This document shows, piece by piece, positions 1 through 7,457 of a stretch of DNA of 64,000 nucleotides. The position numbers were made by a program, and so were the translations under genes. The stretch covers positions 99,447 to 163,446 of the forward strand of contig CAZLKT010000001.1 in assembly GCA_964560205.1 (NCBI GenBank), given 5' to 3'. The notes below the pieces were generated by a model. That model had not been told where the DNA came from and did not search any database. It worked only from the letters and a program-made list of their open reading frames with translations. Numbering within the stretch: the first letter of the stretch is position 1; each line of letters opens with the position of its first letter. This DNA is from CAZLKT01 sp964560205. Lineage in GTDB: Bacteria; Pseudomonadota; Alphaproteobacteria; Holosporales; Holosporaceae.

Positions 1-2
1 TT

Positions 3-371
3 GTTCAGGAGCTCATGCTCTTCTTTCATAATCCTCAGCAGAGACAGATGGTGCATGATATTCTTTCTTTTCTCACCATTGTGCCGGCCGCCCCTTCCCG
101 GGCCTCCTCCACAGTGGAGAGCCCTTTTCGAGGCAAAAGGGTTGTTTTCACAGGGAAATTGCACAAAATTACCCGGGCTGAAGCCAAAAACGCTGCAGAG
201 TTTCTTGGTGCCAAAGTTATGAGCAGCATTTCTTCCAGTACTGATTTTGTCATCGTGGGGGAGGATGCAGGCAAAAAACTTCAGGAAGCCCATGCCCATG
301 GATGCACCATTGTGCAGGAAGAAGAATGGATGGGGTATCTGACTCCCTTTTTAGATTTTGCCAAGGGATGA
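3..371 (+). CDS. ligA: NAD-dependent DNA ligase, C-terminal part (BRCT domain)
   Basis: The window opens inside this gene, so only about the last 122 codons are visible. The fragment carries a BRCT domain: the FRGKRVVFTGKL opening strand, a KNAAEFLGAKV helix, and a TDFVIVGEDAGKKL stretch that is the typical end of bacterial LigA. LigA seals nicks in replication and repair using NAD+, and BRCT helps it engage DNA. The adenylation, OB-fold and zinc-finger regions lie upstream of the window. The stop is TGA. A BRCT domain could belong to another protein, but the GEDAGKKL ending fits LigA best. Confidence 0.85.
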   Translation, partial: VQELMLFFHNPQQRQMVHDILSFLTIVPAAPSRASSTVESPFRGKRVVFTGKLHKITRAEAKNAAEFLGAKVMSSISSSTDFVIVGEDAGKKLQEAHAHGCTIVQEEEWMGYLTPFLDFAKG

Positions 372-524
372 TGGGTACAGCCCTTGCATACCATAAAAAA
401 GTTTTTTTTGTGTGAAGCAATCTTGATTTTTGTATAAAAAATCTGTTACCATGGTAAATATTTTTTTTGGAGGACCTTTTTCAAAGGCCCATTTTATTTG
501 ATAGAAAGGGAATGGTGTACGCGT

Positions 525-2036
525 ATGGGAAAAAAAGCATGGATGATGCTCTCCTTTTGGGAGATTTTCTTGAAAAGGAGGCTTCTTCTTTGGCGGTATG
601 GTTTGGGTTTTTTTCTTATTGGTGGTGTTTTTAGTGGAGTGCTTTCCATACGGCACCTCTCCGATCCTCGCTCTTTCTCCACTGTTCCGTTCTGTTCTGC
701 CCTCTCCTCTCCGTCCATTTCAGTAGCTTACATCAAGAAGCATAAACCCCTCTTCATCTCTCAGGCCCATGTTATTTCCGTGGGGTCCCTCACGGGCGAA
801 ATGCAGAAGTTTTCTGGGGAGAAGGGCGATGTGGATAATATCCCCGTAGAATGTGGCGACTTTCGCGCAGGAGATCACACGGTTTCCTACACAGTGACCA
901 AGGGTCTTGAAAAAGACCTTCTCCGTCTAGGCTTACCTCAACAGGATGTGCGGGGGGCCATGAAGGTGCTTTTGCAGAAGCGTTCCTGGGGATCCCTTCG
1001 TGGCAAGAAGATTAAGGTGTCTTATCATTGTTCACAAGGGAAAAAAACTCTCTCTAGTTTGTCTTTGCCCTTGGGGCTTTCCTATGAAGAAAAAATTCTT
1101 CGTCAGAATACTGGAGGTTATGGGTATAAAAAGATCCCATGTGAGGTGAAAACGCGGTATATGCGCATTCAAGGTGTTGTGGCCACGACGTTGGCCAAAG
1201 AGTTGCAGAGGCAAAAGATTTCTCAGCCCCTGGTGAGAGCTGTTTTGGCTGCACTTCCTTCCTGTGGCATTCATGGGCGTTTTGATGTTCGCAAGGGAGA
1301 CAAGTTTTCTTTTCTTTGCAAAGAGATGTACAACCCGGTAACACAGGAGCGTTCCTTGGATGGTGTTATTTTGGCAAAGATCTCTTCGAAGGCGGGGGGG
1401 ACGAGAACTGCATATTTGTATAAACCAAAAGGGGAAAAGCGGGCATCCTTTTATAATGAGCACGGGCATCTTTCCCTTCAGAAAAAAGAAGGGGGGGCTT
1501 CTGTCGCTCCAGGGGCAAAATTTTGCCGTCCCCTTATTCGAGGGACAATTTCTTCTAAGTTTGGGTATCGCCGTCATCCCATTTATTGTCGTACAAAGCT
1601 CCATACGGGGGTAGATTATGCGGCGCCTGCTGGGACGCCGGTGGTTGCCGCATCTGCTGGTGTGGTGGACAGAGTGCAGTGGTTTGGAGGATATGGACGT
1701 TATGTGCGTATTCGTCATGGTGCAGGGTATCACACTGCCTATGCCCATCTCAGTCGTTATGCCAATGCTCTTCGTCCGGGACAGAGGGTCGTGCAGGGTC
1801 AGATTATTGGGTATGTGGGGGCCTCTGGTGTGACATCTGGACCCCATCTCCATTTCGAAGTTTTGCATCAACACAGGCCCGTGGATCCCCTCCGTTTTTC
1901 TTCCAATAGTGCACCGTCCACCCCCTCTCTTCCCATTATCAAAGGTGTTCCGGTCCTTGTGGGATCTCAGAAAGATGCATTTATAGCATATATTCGACAT
2001 CTTCAAAAAGTATACGAATCGGCACAGGTTCTGTAG
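525..2036 (+). CDS. Membrane-anchored M23 family peptidoglycan endopeptidase
   Basis: 503 residues. An N-terminal hydrophobic segment (about residues 14-40) should anchor or export the protein. A long periplasmic region follows, then a C-terminal M23 (LytM-like) domain with both zinc-binding motifs intact: LHTGVDYAAPAGTPV near residue 360 and GPHLHFEV near residue 440. Members cut peptide cross-links in peptidoglycan during growth or division. I chose the ATG at 525 because an AGAAAGGGA stretch lies just upstream. An in-frame TTG at 498 is possible but has no well-spaced ribosome site. The 3' end overlaps an antisense open frame, a remnant from the secreted-protein array, by about 56 bp. Confidence 0.9.
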   Translation: MGKKAWMMLSFWEIFLKRRLLLWRYGLGFFLIGGVFSGVLSIRHLSDPRSFSTVPFCSALSSPSISVAYIKKHKPLFISQAHVISVGSLTGEMQKFSGEKGDVDNIPVECGDFRAGDHTVSYTVTKGLEKDLLRLGLPQQDVRGAMKVLLQKRSWGSLRGKKIKVSYHCSQGKKTLSSLSLPLGLSYEEKILRQNTGGYGYKKIPCEVKTRYMRIQGVVATTLAKELQRQKISQPLVRAVLAALPSCGIHGRFDVRKGDKFSFLCKEMYNPVTQERSLDGVILAKISSKAGGTRTAYLYKPKGEKRASFYNEHGHLSLQKKEGGASVAPGAKFCRPLIRGTISSKFGYRRHPIYCRTKLHTGVDYAAPAGTPVVAASAGVVDRVQWFGGYGRYVRIRHGAGYHTAYAHLSRYANALRPGQRVVQGQIIGYVGASGVTSGPHLHFEVLHQHRPVDPLRFSSNSAPSTPSLPIIKGVPVLVGSQKDAFIAYIRHLQKVYESAQVL

Positions 2037-2420
2037 ACCTTTCTAGGATTAGAGAACGTTTCTTTTGAGCTATTGGCTCCAATAATGAAGCTGCTTTATC
2101 ACCACGGTGTATCTCAGATTCTTTGCCTTTTGTTGATTGCTCATCTTCCATTTTCGAATTATGGATCTTCTGCTTTTTGTTTTCGACTTTTTGCAGCTTT
2201 TGTCCTGCTGTTAGTTTTTTACATCCCAGCACGTGCGAGTTGAAAGCCGACAGCGTACGGCAACCCCATGGATGATGCATAGACACTGCCTCCGAGCATG
2301 GCAGCATTCTTTGCGACGTTTGCTGCCGTTTTTACGGCGCTCCAGGTCGTGCTTTCTTCTGGCTGAGTAGGTTCTGATTGGTTCTTTTTCCCGTAGTATT
2401 TCTCTTCAGCAAGGTTTTTT
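1981..2420 (-). pseudogene. Out-of-frame remnant downstream of secreted protein gene A
   Basis: Downstream of the stop of gene A lies one more copy of its 207-bp module, read in another frame. It encodes the same ESTTWSAVKTAANVAKNAAM and SMGLPYAVGFQLARAG segments, then stops at 2219. After that stop a third frame reads LTAGQKLQKVENKKQKIH and a further charged stretch as far as 1981. Both module ends carry ATGTAAAAAA, which places a stop before the A run. I read this as the eroded end of a once longer repeat protein. It could instead be a short separate gene starting near 2434, but that frame has only GTG/ATG starts without a clear ribosome site. Confidence 0.45.
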
Positions 2421-2780
2421 TTACATAACATCACTCAATCCCGCACGTGCGAGTTGAAAGCCGACAGCGTACGGCAACCCCATGGATGATGCATAGACAC
2501 TGCCTCCGAGCATGGCAGCATTCTTTGCGACGTTTGCTGCCGTTTTTACGGCGCTCCAGGTCGTGCTTTCTTCTGGCTGAGTAGGTTCTGATTGGTTCTT
2601 TTTCCCGTAGTATTTCTCTTCAGCAAGGTTTTTTACACCAGTCAAGCCCCTACGTGCGAGTTGAAAGCCGACAGCGTACGGCAACCCCATGGATAATGCA
2701 TAGACACTGCCTCCGAACATGGCAGCATCCTTTGCGACGTTTGCTACTTTTTTTACGGTACCCCAGGTCGTGCTTTCTTC
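2231..2780 (-). repeat. Tandem module repeat (207/214 bp), three copies
   Basis: Direct repeats start at 2231, 2445 and 2652. Copies one and two are almost identical over about 200 bp; copy three is more diverged toward its far end. The 207-bp spacing (69 codons) keeps frame between copies two and three. The 214-bp spacing between copies one and two breaks it. Each module encodes a Trp-containing start, a Gly/Ala-rich hydrophobic stretch and a LAEEKYYGKKNQ charged linker. Confidence 0.9.
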
Positions 2781-3468
2781 TGATTTCGGTTTTTCTTTTG
2801 CAGGTGTTGCGAGATCTTTAGGGATCTTCCTGTTTCCTCCGTCCGCTTTTCCCGAATGTGTGGATGCCGTATCTTCTGTTCTCGATTTTGTGGATCCAGA
2901 GTCTTCTGTTCCGGCTATGGATGCTGAGTACTCTGTTCTCGATTTTGTTGATGCCGTATCTTCTGTTCTCGATTTTGTGGATCCAGAGTCTTCTGTTCCG
3001 GCTANNNNNNNNNNNNNNNNNNNNNNNNNNNNNNNNNNNNNNNNNNNNNNNNNNNNNNNNNNNNNNNNNNNNNNNNNNNNNNNNNNNNNNNNNNNNNNNN
3101 NNNNTGGATGCTGAGTACTCTGTTCTCGATTTTGTTGATGCTGTATCTTCTGTTCTTGATTTTACGGATCCAGAGTCTTCTGTTTCGGCTATGGATGCTG
3201 AGTACTCTGTTCTCGATTTTGTGGATCTCGTATCTTCATTTATAATGTCTTTTTTTCTCCTCCTCCCAGGTTTCTTTATACCATTTCGTGCCCTTTTCGT
3301 GCTCCCTTTCTTTTGATCACTCCTCTTCTTTTGACCACCCTCTTTCTTTTTATCCTTCGTTTTTCTTGCAGAGGCCTTTTTCTTGCCTTTAGCTGCTACA
3401 GCTATGTGGTCGCTTGTTCCAAAAGCCATGAACGAAAGTAACAAAGTATAAAGAAAAGCTTTTTTCAT
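2421..3468 (-). CDS. Secreted repeat protein, family gene A (contains scaffold gap)
   Basis: I do not recognise a named family. The protein starts with a Sec signal peptide (MKKAFLYTLLLSFMAFGTS, then AVAA before the likely cleavage). Next come a strongly basic Lys/Arg segment to about residue 75 and 29-residue tandem repeats built from STKSRTEYSAS and TEDSGS. The end is two copies of a 69-residue module with hydrophobic GGSVYALSMGLPYAVGFQL. The 100-N gap sits inside the 29-residue repeats, so true length is unknown. With the Ns removed the two flanks join exactly in frame at a repeat boundary. The start shares its signal peptide with genes B, C and D, which follow head-to-tail on the same strand. 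The export destination (periplasm, surface or host) cannot be told from sequence. Confidence 0.75.
2861..3228 (-). repeat. 87-bp tandem repeats inside gene A
   Basis: Units start at 2917, about 3004, about 3104 and 3191, each 87 bp apart where measurable. Each unit encodes 29 residues with two related sub-repeats (KSRTEYSA and KSRTEDTA). The scaffold gap at 3005-3104 interrupts the array, so the copy number is unresolved. Confidence 0.9.
3005..3104. other. Scaffold gap (100 N)
   Basis: Exactly 100 Ns, a conventional placeholder length rather than a measured one. It falls at a boundary of the 87-bp repeat, so the missing sequence is most likely more copies of that unit. Confidence 0.97.
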
Positions 3469-3662
3469 AGTAAATGTCCAATTTTTTCTTTAATTATAAT
3501 AAAAAATAATTAATAAAGATATAATATTTTTATTTAAAATAATAATAAATTTTTATTATGGATGTTTTTTTGAGAGAAAAATGAGTGCCCACACAGCCAT
3601 CTGACATGGAAGTGTATAGCAACTTTTTTGGAGGATTTTTCATGGAAAAGGATGGAATAAAA

Positions 3663-3702
3663 CATGGTAGAAGCTATTTTTCTTGCTGGTGCTTCTACCA
3701 TG
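3663..3702 (-). terminator. Perfect 12-bp hairpin downstream of pseudogene B
   Basis: CATGGTAGAAGC pairs perfectly with GCTTCTACCATG across a 16-nt loop. On the minus strand the stem is followed by TTTTAT, which suits an intrinsic terminator for gene B. The same hairpin recurs after genes C and D. Confidence 0.6.
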
Positions 3703-3757
3703 CATTCTTTACATTTCCATACACAAGACTGTGATGTGTTATTATTTTTTTTTGAAT

Positions 3758-4472
3758 TTAATCTAGACTTATGTTGTGTTGTTGAAAAAATTTTCTGTTC
3801 ACGCGGGAGTAGGATCTCTTTTTCCGGTAGCTGGTGGTGAGCACGCTAGGAGCATTATCTGCAATCCAATTTCCTACAGATTTTATATGGTCACCGTTTA
3901 ATCCAGCGTAATAAGCGGCAGCTCCTACTGTACCAGCTATTCCTCATCCTAATGCTGCCTTTGTTTTCCAACCCCATCCCTTCTTCTCTTCTGGTTTTGG
4001 TTCTTCTTGTGCAGGTGTCGTGCTATCTGTTGTGGAGGCTCTACTATCTCCTTCGTTTTCTGTTTCTGATTTTGTGGGTTTCACATCCTCATTTTTGATA
4101 TTATTGTCTTTTTTGGGGGGGGTTAATTTGAGTAATACTTGGAATAACAATTTGAGGAGTTATATTTGTACCTGATCTTTTAGTTTTATCTGACTTTTTG
4201 CTAGGTTTTTCATTATCAAGCATTTCTTCATTATCAGGCACTTTCTCCTTTATAAGGTCTTTGATTAATGCTCTATCTCGTCTATGTTTTCTCCTATGTT
4301 TCCTCATAGCATTTCGTGCCCTTCTGCTACCTGACTTTTTGTCTCGTTTCTGTTGGTTTTTAGCTTTTTTTGCAGAGACTTTTCTCTTTCCTTTAGCTGC
4401 TACAGCTATGTGGTTGCTTGTTCCAAAAGCCATGAGCGCAAGTAATGAGGTATAAAAAAATAATTTTTTCAT
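3758..4472 (-). pseudogene. Secreted basic protein, family gene B, frameshifted and with a nonsense codon
   Basis: This copy starts like its neighbours: signal peptide MKKLFFYTSLLALMAFGTS, then Lys/Arg-rich sequence, then NITPQIVIPSIT shared with gene D. At 4115-4128 it carries a C8A6 run where gene D has C6A5. The frame then ends at 4101, while the family sequence continues in another frame (NNIKNEDVKPTKSETE, then EPKPEEKKGWGWKTKAALG). A TGA at 3944 interrupts that second frame. Beyond it the family C-terminus (GAAAYYAGLNGDHIKSVGNW) is still readable to a TAA at 3758. So one extra base in the homopolymer run plus one nonsense change inactivate an otherwise intact copy. A sequencing error could explain the frameshift but not the TGA as well. 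Confidence 0.8.
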
Positions 4473-4550
4473 GGTAATTTACTTTTGTTTATTTCAATCG
4501 TTAATAATAAAAAAATATTTCATTGAATAATAAGTTTTGTATCATGGGTG

Positions 4551-4690
4551 CATGGAGAACTCTAACTGGGGTTTTCTCGTGGAGAATTTTTCATGGGAGA
4601 GGATGACGTAGAACATGGTAAAAGTTTTTTCTTGTAGGTTCTTCTACCATGTACTCTTTACATCTCCATCCACGAGACTGTGGTGTATTA
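4551..4690. repeat. Intergenic repeat, copy 1
   Basis: About 140 bp between the end of gene C and the start of gene B is nearly identical to 5769-5915, with only a few substitutions. It includes the hairpin at 4613-4652. A more diverged version occupies 3590-3745. Confidence 0.85.
4613..4652 (-). terminator. Conserved hairpin downstream of gene C
   Basis: ACATGGTAAAAG and CTTCTACCATGT form a 12-bp stem with one G-U or mismatch position. It lies about 40-80 bp past the stop of gene C. The following minus-strand bases are not a clear U tract, so terminator function is inferred from position and recurrence. Confidence 0.5.
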
Positions 4691-5644
4691 TTATGCTCCA
4701 TCTACTCGTGGAGGAGGAGTATTACTGTCTCCACCTCCTGGTTGAGGAGTAACAGTGCCATTATTTGGTGTTCCACCTCCTGGTGGAGTAATAACAGTGA
4801 AATTATTTGGTGTTCCACCTTCTGGTTGAGTAGTAATAGTGACATTATTTGGTGTTCCACCTCCTGGTTGAGTATTACCAGTGTTTACACCTCCTTGTTG
4901 AGGAATACCAGTGTTTATACCTACTTGTGGAGGAGTACTATTGTTTCCACCTCCTGGTTGAGGTTGTGGAGGAGTAGTAGTGCTACTACTGAAGTTGAGC
5001 ACGTTAGGAACATGAGATGCAATCCACTGTCCTGCAGAGCCTATATAGCCACCATCGAGGCCAGTGTAATGGGCAATTCCTGCCAATGCGGCAGTAGTTG
5101 CTAATCCTGCTGCTACCTTTGCTTTTTTACTACTAAACCAGCCCTTTTTTTCTTCTGTTTTCGCTTCCTCGTTTGCAGGTGTTTCCGTAGCTGTGGAGAT
5201 TTGACTACCGCTTCCATCCTCTGTTCCAGATTTTATGGATTTCTCATTCCCATTTATAATATTATTTTCTTCTTTTTTGAAGTCTGTATCCTTAAGTCCC
5301 TCTGGAGTTGGAGTAGGTATTGGAGAAACAATTGGAGAAACAATTGGAGTGGGTTTATTATCTTTTTTTGGATCAGGCGCTTTATTATCGAGTATATCCT
5401 CCTTTATGAACTGATCGAATGATATTCTCTTCTGTCTGTCCTTTCTTCCTTTCCTCATACCATGTCGTGCTCTTTTTTCAGCCATCCTTTGGGCTTTTCT
5501 CTGTTGCCTTTTGGCTTTTCTCTGTTGTCTTTTGGCCTTTTTTTCAGCCACCTTTCTCTTGGGTTTGGCTGTTACGGTTGTGTCGTCGCTTGTTCCAAAA
5601 GCCATGAATGCAAGTAATAAGGTATAAAAAAATACTTTTTTCAT
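4691..5644 (-). CDS. Secreted basic protein with Gly/Pro/Asn-rich tail, family gene C
   Basis: 317 residues, no named family recognised. In order: a signal peptide (MKKVFFYTLLLAFMAFGTS); a very basic stretch with RQQRKAKRQQRKAQR repeats to about residue 75; a Pro-rich linker; a family linker with KSIKSGTEDGSGS; KKGWFSSKKAKVAAG; the hydrophobic C-terminal module LATTAALAGIAHYTGLDGG; and a lineage-specific tail of 15-16-residue repeats around PGGGTPNN. AAAGGAAAT precedes the ATG as ribosome site. The first 90 codons are almost identical to gene D, indicating recent duplication or gene conversion. The tail has no counterpart in B or D. It is probably exported by Sec; the role is unknown. Confidence 0.85.
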   Translation of the reverse strand: MKKVFFYTLLLAFMAFGTSDDTTVTAKPKRKVAEKKAKRQQRKAKRQQRKAQRMAEKRARHGMRKGRKDRQKRISFDQFIKEDILDNKAPDPKKDNKPTPIVSPIVSPIPTPTPEGLKDTDFKKEENNIINGNEKSIKSGTEDGSGSQISTATETPANEEAKTEEKKGWFSSKKAKVAAGLATTAALAGIAHYTGLDGGYIGSAGQWIASHVPNVLNFSSSTTTPPQPQPGGGNNSTPPQVGINTGIPQQGGVNTGNTQPGGGTPNNVTITTQPEGGTPNNFTVITPPGGGTPNNGTVTPQPGGGDSNTPPPRVDGA

Positions 5645-5768
5645 GGCAATTTCCTTTTGTTTATTTCAATTGTTAATAATAAAAAAATATTTCATTGAAT
5701 GATAAGTTTTTTATCATGGATGTTTTTTGGGAGAAAGAAAGAACTCTGCATACAGACATCTGCCATAG

Positions 5769-5915
5769 ATGTGCATGGAGAACTCTGACTGGGGCTTTCT
5801 CGTGGAGAATTTTTCATGGGAGAGGATGACGTAGAACATGGTAAAAGTTTTTTCTTGTAGGTTCTTCTACCATGTATTCTTTACATCTCCATCCACGAGA
5901 CTGTGGTGTATTATT
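5769..5915. repeat. Intergenic repeat, copy 2
   Basis: Near-identical to 4551-4690 and containing the hairpin at 5836-5875. It lies between genes D and C in the same relative position, so the duplicated unit is gene plus downstream spacer. Confidence 0.85.
5836..5875 (-). terminator. Conserved hairpin downstream of gene D
   Basis: Same ACATGGTAAAAG / CTTCTACCATGT inverted repeat as at 4613-4652, placed about 85 bp after the stop of gene D. Assigned as a likely terminator or RNA processing element from its repeated position. Confidence 0.5.
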
Positions 5916-5957
5916 TCTCTCCATCTCCTTATGTTGTGGATTCCCACTGCCTTGAGC

Positions 5958-6614
5958 TTATGACTTTGCCCAGGGGTTTATTTTAGAAGCATTATCTGCA
6001 ATCCACTGTCCTGCAGACTTTATATAGCCACCATCGAGGCCAGTGTAATGGGCAACTCCTGCCAATGCGGCAGTAGTTGCTAATCCTCCTGCTACCTTTG
6101 CTGTTGTACTCCAGCCCTTCTTCTCTTCTGGTTCTCCCTGTTTTTCTTCTGGGTTTAGTTCTTCTTTTCCAAATGTCGCGCTATCTATTGAGGAGGCTTT
6201 ACTCTTTCCTCCGTCTTCTGTTTCTGATTTTGTGGGTTTCACATCCTCATTTTTAATATTACTGTCTTTTTGGGGGGTCTTCTCAATTGGAGTAATACTT
6301 GGAATAACAATTTGAGGAGTGATATTTTTATCTGATTTTTGATTAGGTTTTTCATTATCGAGTACTTTCTCATCTATAAGGTCTTTGAGTGATATTCTCT
6401 TCTGTCTGTCCTTTCTTCCTTTCCTCATATCATGTCGTGCTCTTTTTTCAGCCATCCTTTGGGCTTTTCTCTGTTGCCTTTGGGCTTTTCTCTGTTGTCT
6501 TTTGGCCTTTTTTTCAGCCACCTTTCTCTTGGGTTTGGCTGTTACAGTTGTGTCGTCGCTTGTTCCAAAAGCCATGAACGCAAGTAACAAAGTATAAAAA
6601 AATGTTTTCTTCAT
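5958..6614 (-). CDS. Secreted basic protein, family gene D
   Basis: 218 residues and the cleanest family member. It has a signal peptide (MKKTFFYTLLLAFMAFGTS), then a basic stretch with RQQRKAQR repeats and an ISLKDLIDEKVLDNE helix. The shared linker SNIKNEDVKPTKSETE follows, then an acidic segment. It ends with KKGWSTTAKVAGG and the hydrophobic module LATTAALAGVAHYTGLDGG, then IKSAGQWIADNAS. GGAG sits 8 bases before the ATG. Its C6A5 run near 6270 is the intact counterpart of the expanded run that breaks gene B. Four tandem paralogs on one strand suggest local amplification. Cationic exported proteins could bind nucleic acid, LPS or host targets, but nothing in the sequence decides this. Confidence 0.85.
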   Translation of the reverse strand: MKKTFFYTLLLAFMAFGTSDDTTVTAKPKRKVAEKKAKRQQRKAQRQQRKAQRMAEKRARHDMRKGRKDRQKRISLKDLIDEKVLDNEKPNQKSDKNITPQIVIPSITPIEKTPQKDSNIKNEDVKPTKSETEDGGKSKASSIDSATFGKEELNPEEKQGEPEEKKGWSTTAKVAGGLATTAALAGVAHYTGLDGGYIKSAGQWIADNASKINPWAKS

Positions 6615-6737
6615 AGTGAGTGCTCCGTTTTTTTACTTTCAATCATTATCATAAAAAATAGTTAATTAAGTGATAATTTTATTATTTTTAAAAAATATTT
6701 TAAATAAAGTAAAAAATATTGAGCTATGCGTTTGTTT

Positions 6738-7457
6738 TTAAAGAGAAAAAGAGTGTCCTAAATAGACATCTCGTACAGAGGGGCATTGAGCAAGCTGTCG
6801 AGGACTGCCCTCTTGGAGGATTTTCCCATCATGGAGGACATAACCTCGGTTGATGATTTTGAGTGTATCTCTTACGTTATGGTCCGTAATGAGGACGCCG
6901 ATGCCCTGGCTGGTGATGTGGCGAATAAGTTTTTGGAGGTCTTCTATGGATTTGGGATCTATGCCTGCCCACGGCTCGTCCAACAGAAGAAAAGTTGGAT
7001 TGCCCACCAGGGATCGAGCAATTTCCACTCGTCGTCGTTCGCCACCAGAGAGGGCCAGGGCTGAAGAGGTGCGAATGTGATGCAAGGAGAAGTCTGTGAG
7101 GAGGGCCTCCAGTTTCTCTTCTTTGGCGTAGGGATTGTGTTCAAAGAGTTCCAAGACTGCTAAAATGTTTTCTTCCACGGTCATGCCACGAAAAATAGAG
7201 GAGTCCTGTGGCAGATATCGCAAGCCCATGCGTGCTTTTTGATAAAGTGGCATATGGGTAACATCCTGGTTATTGAGAAAGATTTTGCCTGAGTCGGGCT
7301 TGATGAGGCCAGCCATGAGAAGGAATGATGTGGTTTTGCCTGCGCCATTTGGCCCAAAAAGACCCACGGCCTCCCCTTGTGCTACGGAAAGCGACACATC
7401 TTGCACGACTTTTCTATGTCCAAAGGATTTGACCAGATGAAAGCCTTGAAACGTCAT
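6738..7457 (-). CDS. lptB: LPS export ABC transporter ATP-binding protein LptB
   Basis: 239 residues, normal for LptB. Walker A is GPNGAGKTTSFLLM (about residues 35-48). The LptB-typical Q-loop region is LRYLPQDSSIFRGMTVEEN, the signature is LSGGERRRVEIAR, and Walker B is FLLLDEPWAGIDP, followed by the switch histidine in ITDHNVRDTL. LptB is the cytoplasmic ATPase that powers LPS extraction from the inner membrane by LptFGC. Its ATG overlaps the stop of the upstream lptA by four bases (ATGA), so the two are translationally coupled. Confidence 0.96.
   Translation of the reverse strand: MTFQGFHLVKSFGHRKVVQDVSLSVAQGEAVGLFGPNGAGKTTSFLLMAGLIKPDSGKIFLNNQDVTHMPLYQKARMGLRYLPQDSSIFRGMTVEENILAVLELFEHNPYAKEEKLEALLTDFSLHHIRTSSALALSGGERRRVEIARSLVGNPTFLLLDEPWAGIDPKSIEDLQKLIRHITSQGIGVLITDHNVRDTLKIINRGYVLHDGKILQEGSPRQLAQCPSVRDVYLGHSFSL

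Noticed and set aside
1032..2006. Long antisense frame within the M23 gene
   Set aside because: Shadow of a clearly coding plus-strand gene; its translation has no family resemblance and no ribosome site.
2413..2434. Programmed ribosomal frameshift at the A8 run of gene A
   Set aside because: In the upstream frame the TAA stop comes before the A run, so slippage on the run could not rescue translation.
3944..3946. UGA recoded as tryptophan in gene B
   Set aside because: TGA ends many intact genes here, and the aligned position in the paralog is Leu or Gly, not Trp. A nonsense mutation in a decaying copy is simpler.
4115..4128. Pure sequencing error as full explanation of gene B
   Set aside because: It could explain the homopolymer length, but not the additional in-frame TGA 170 bp downstream.
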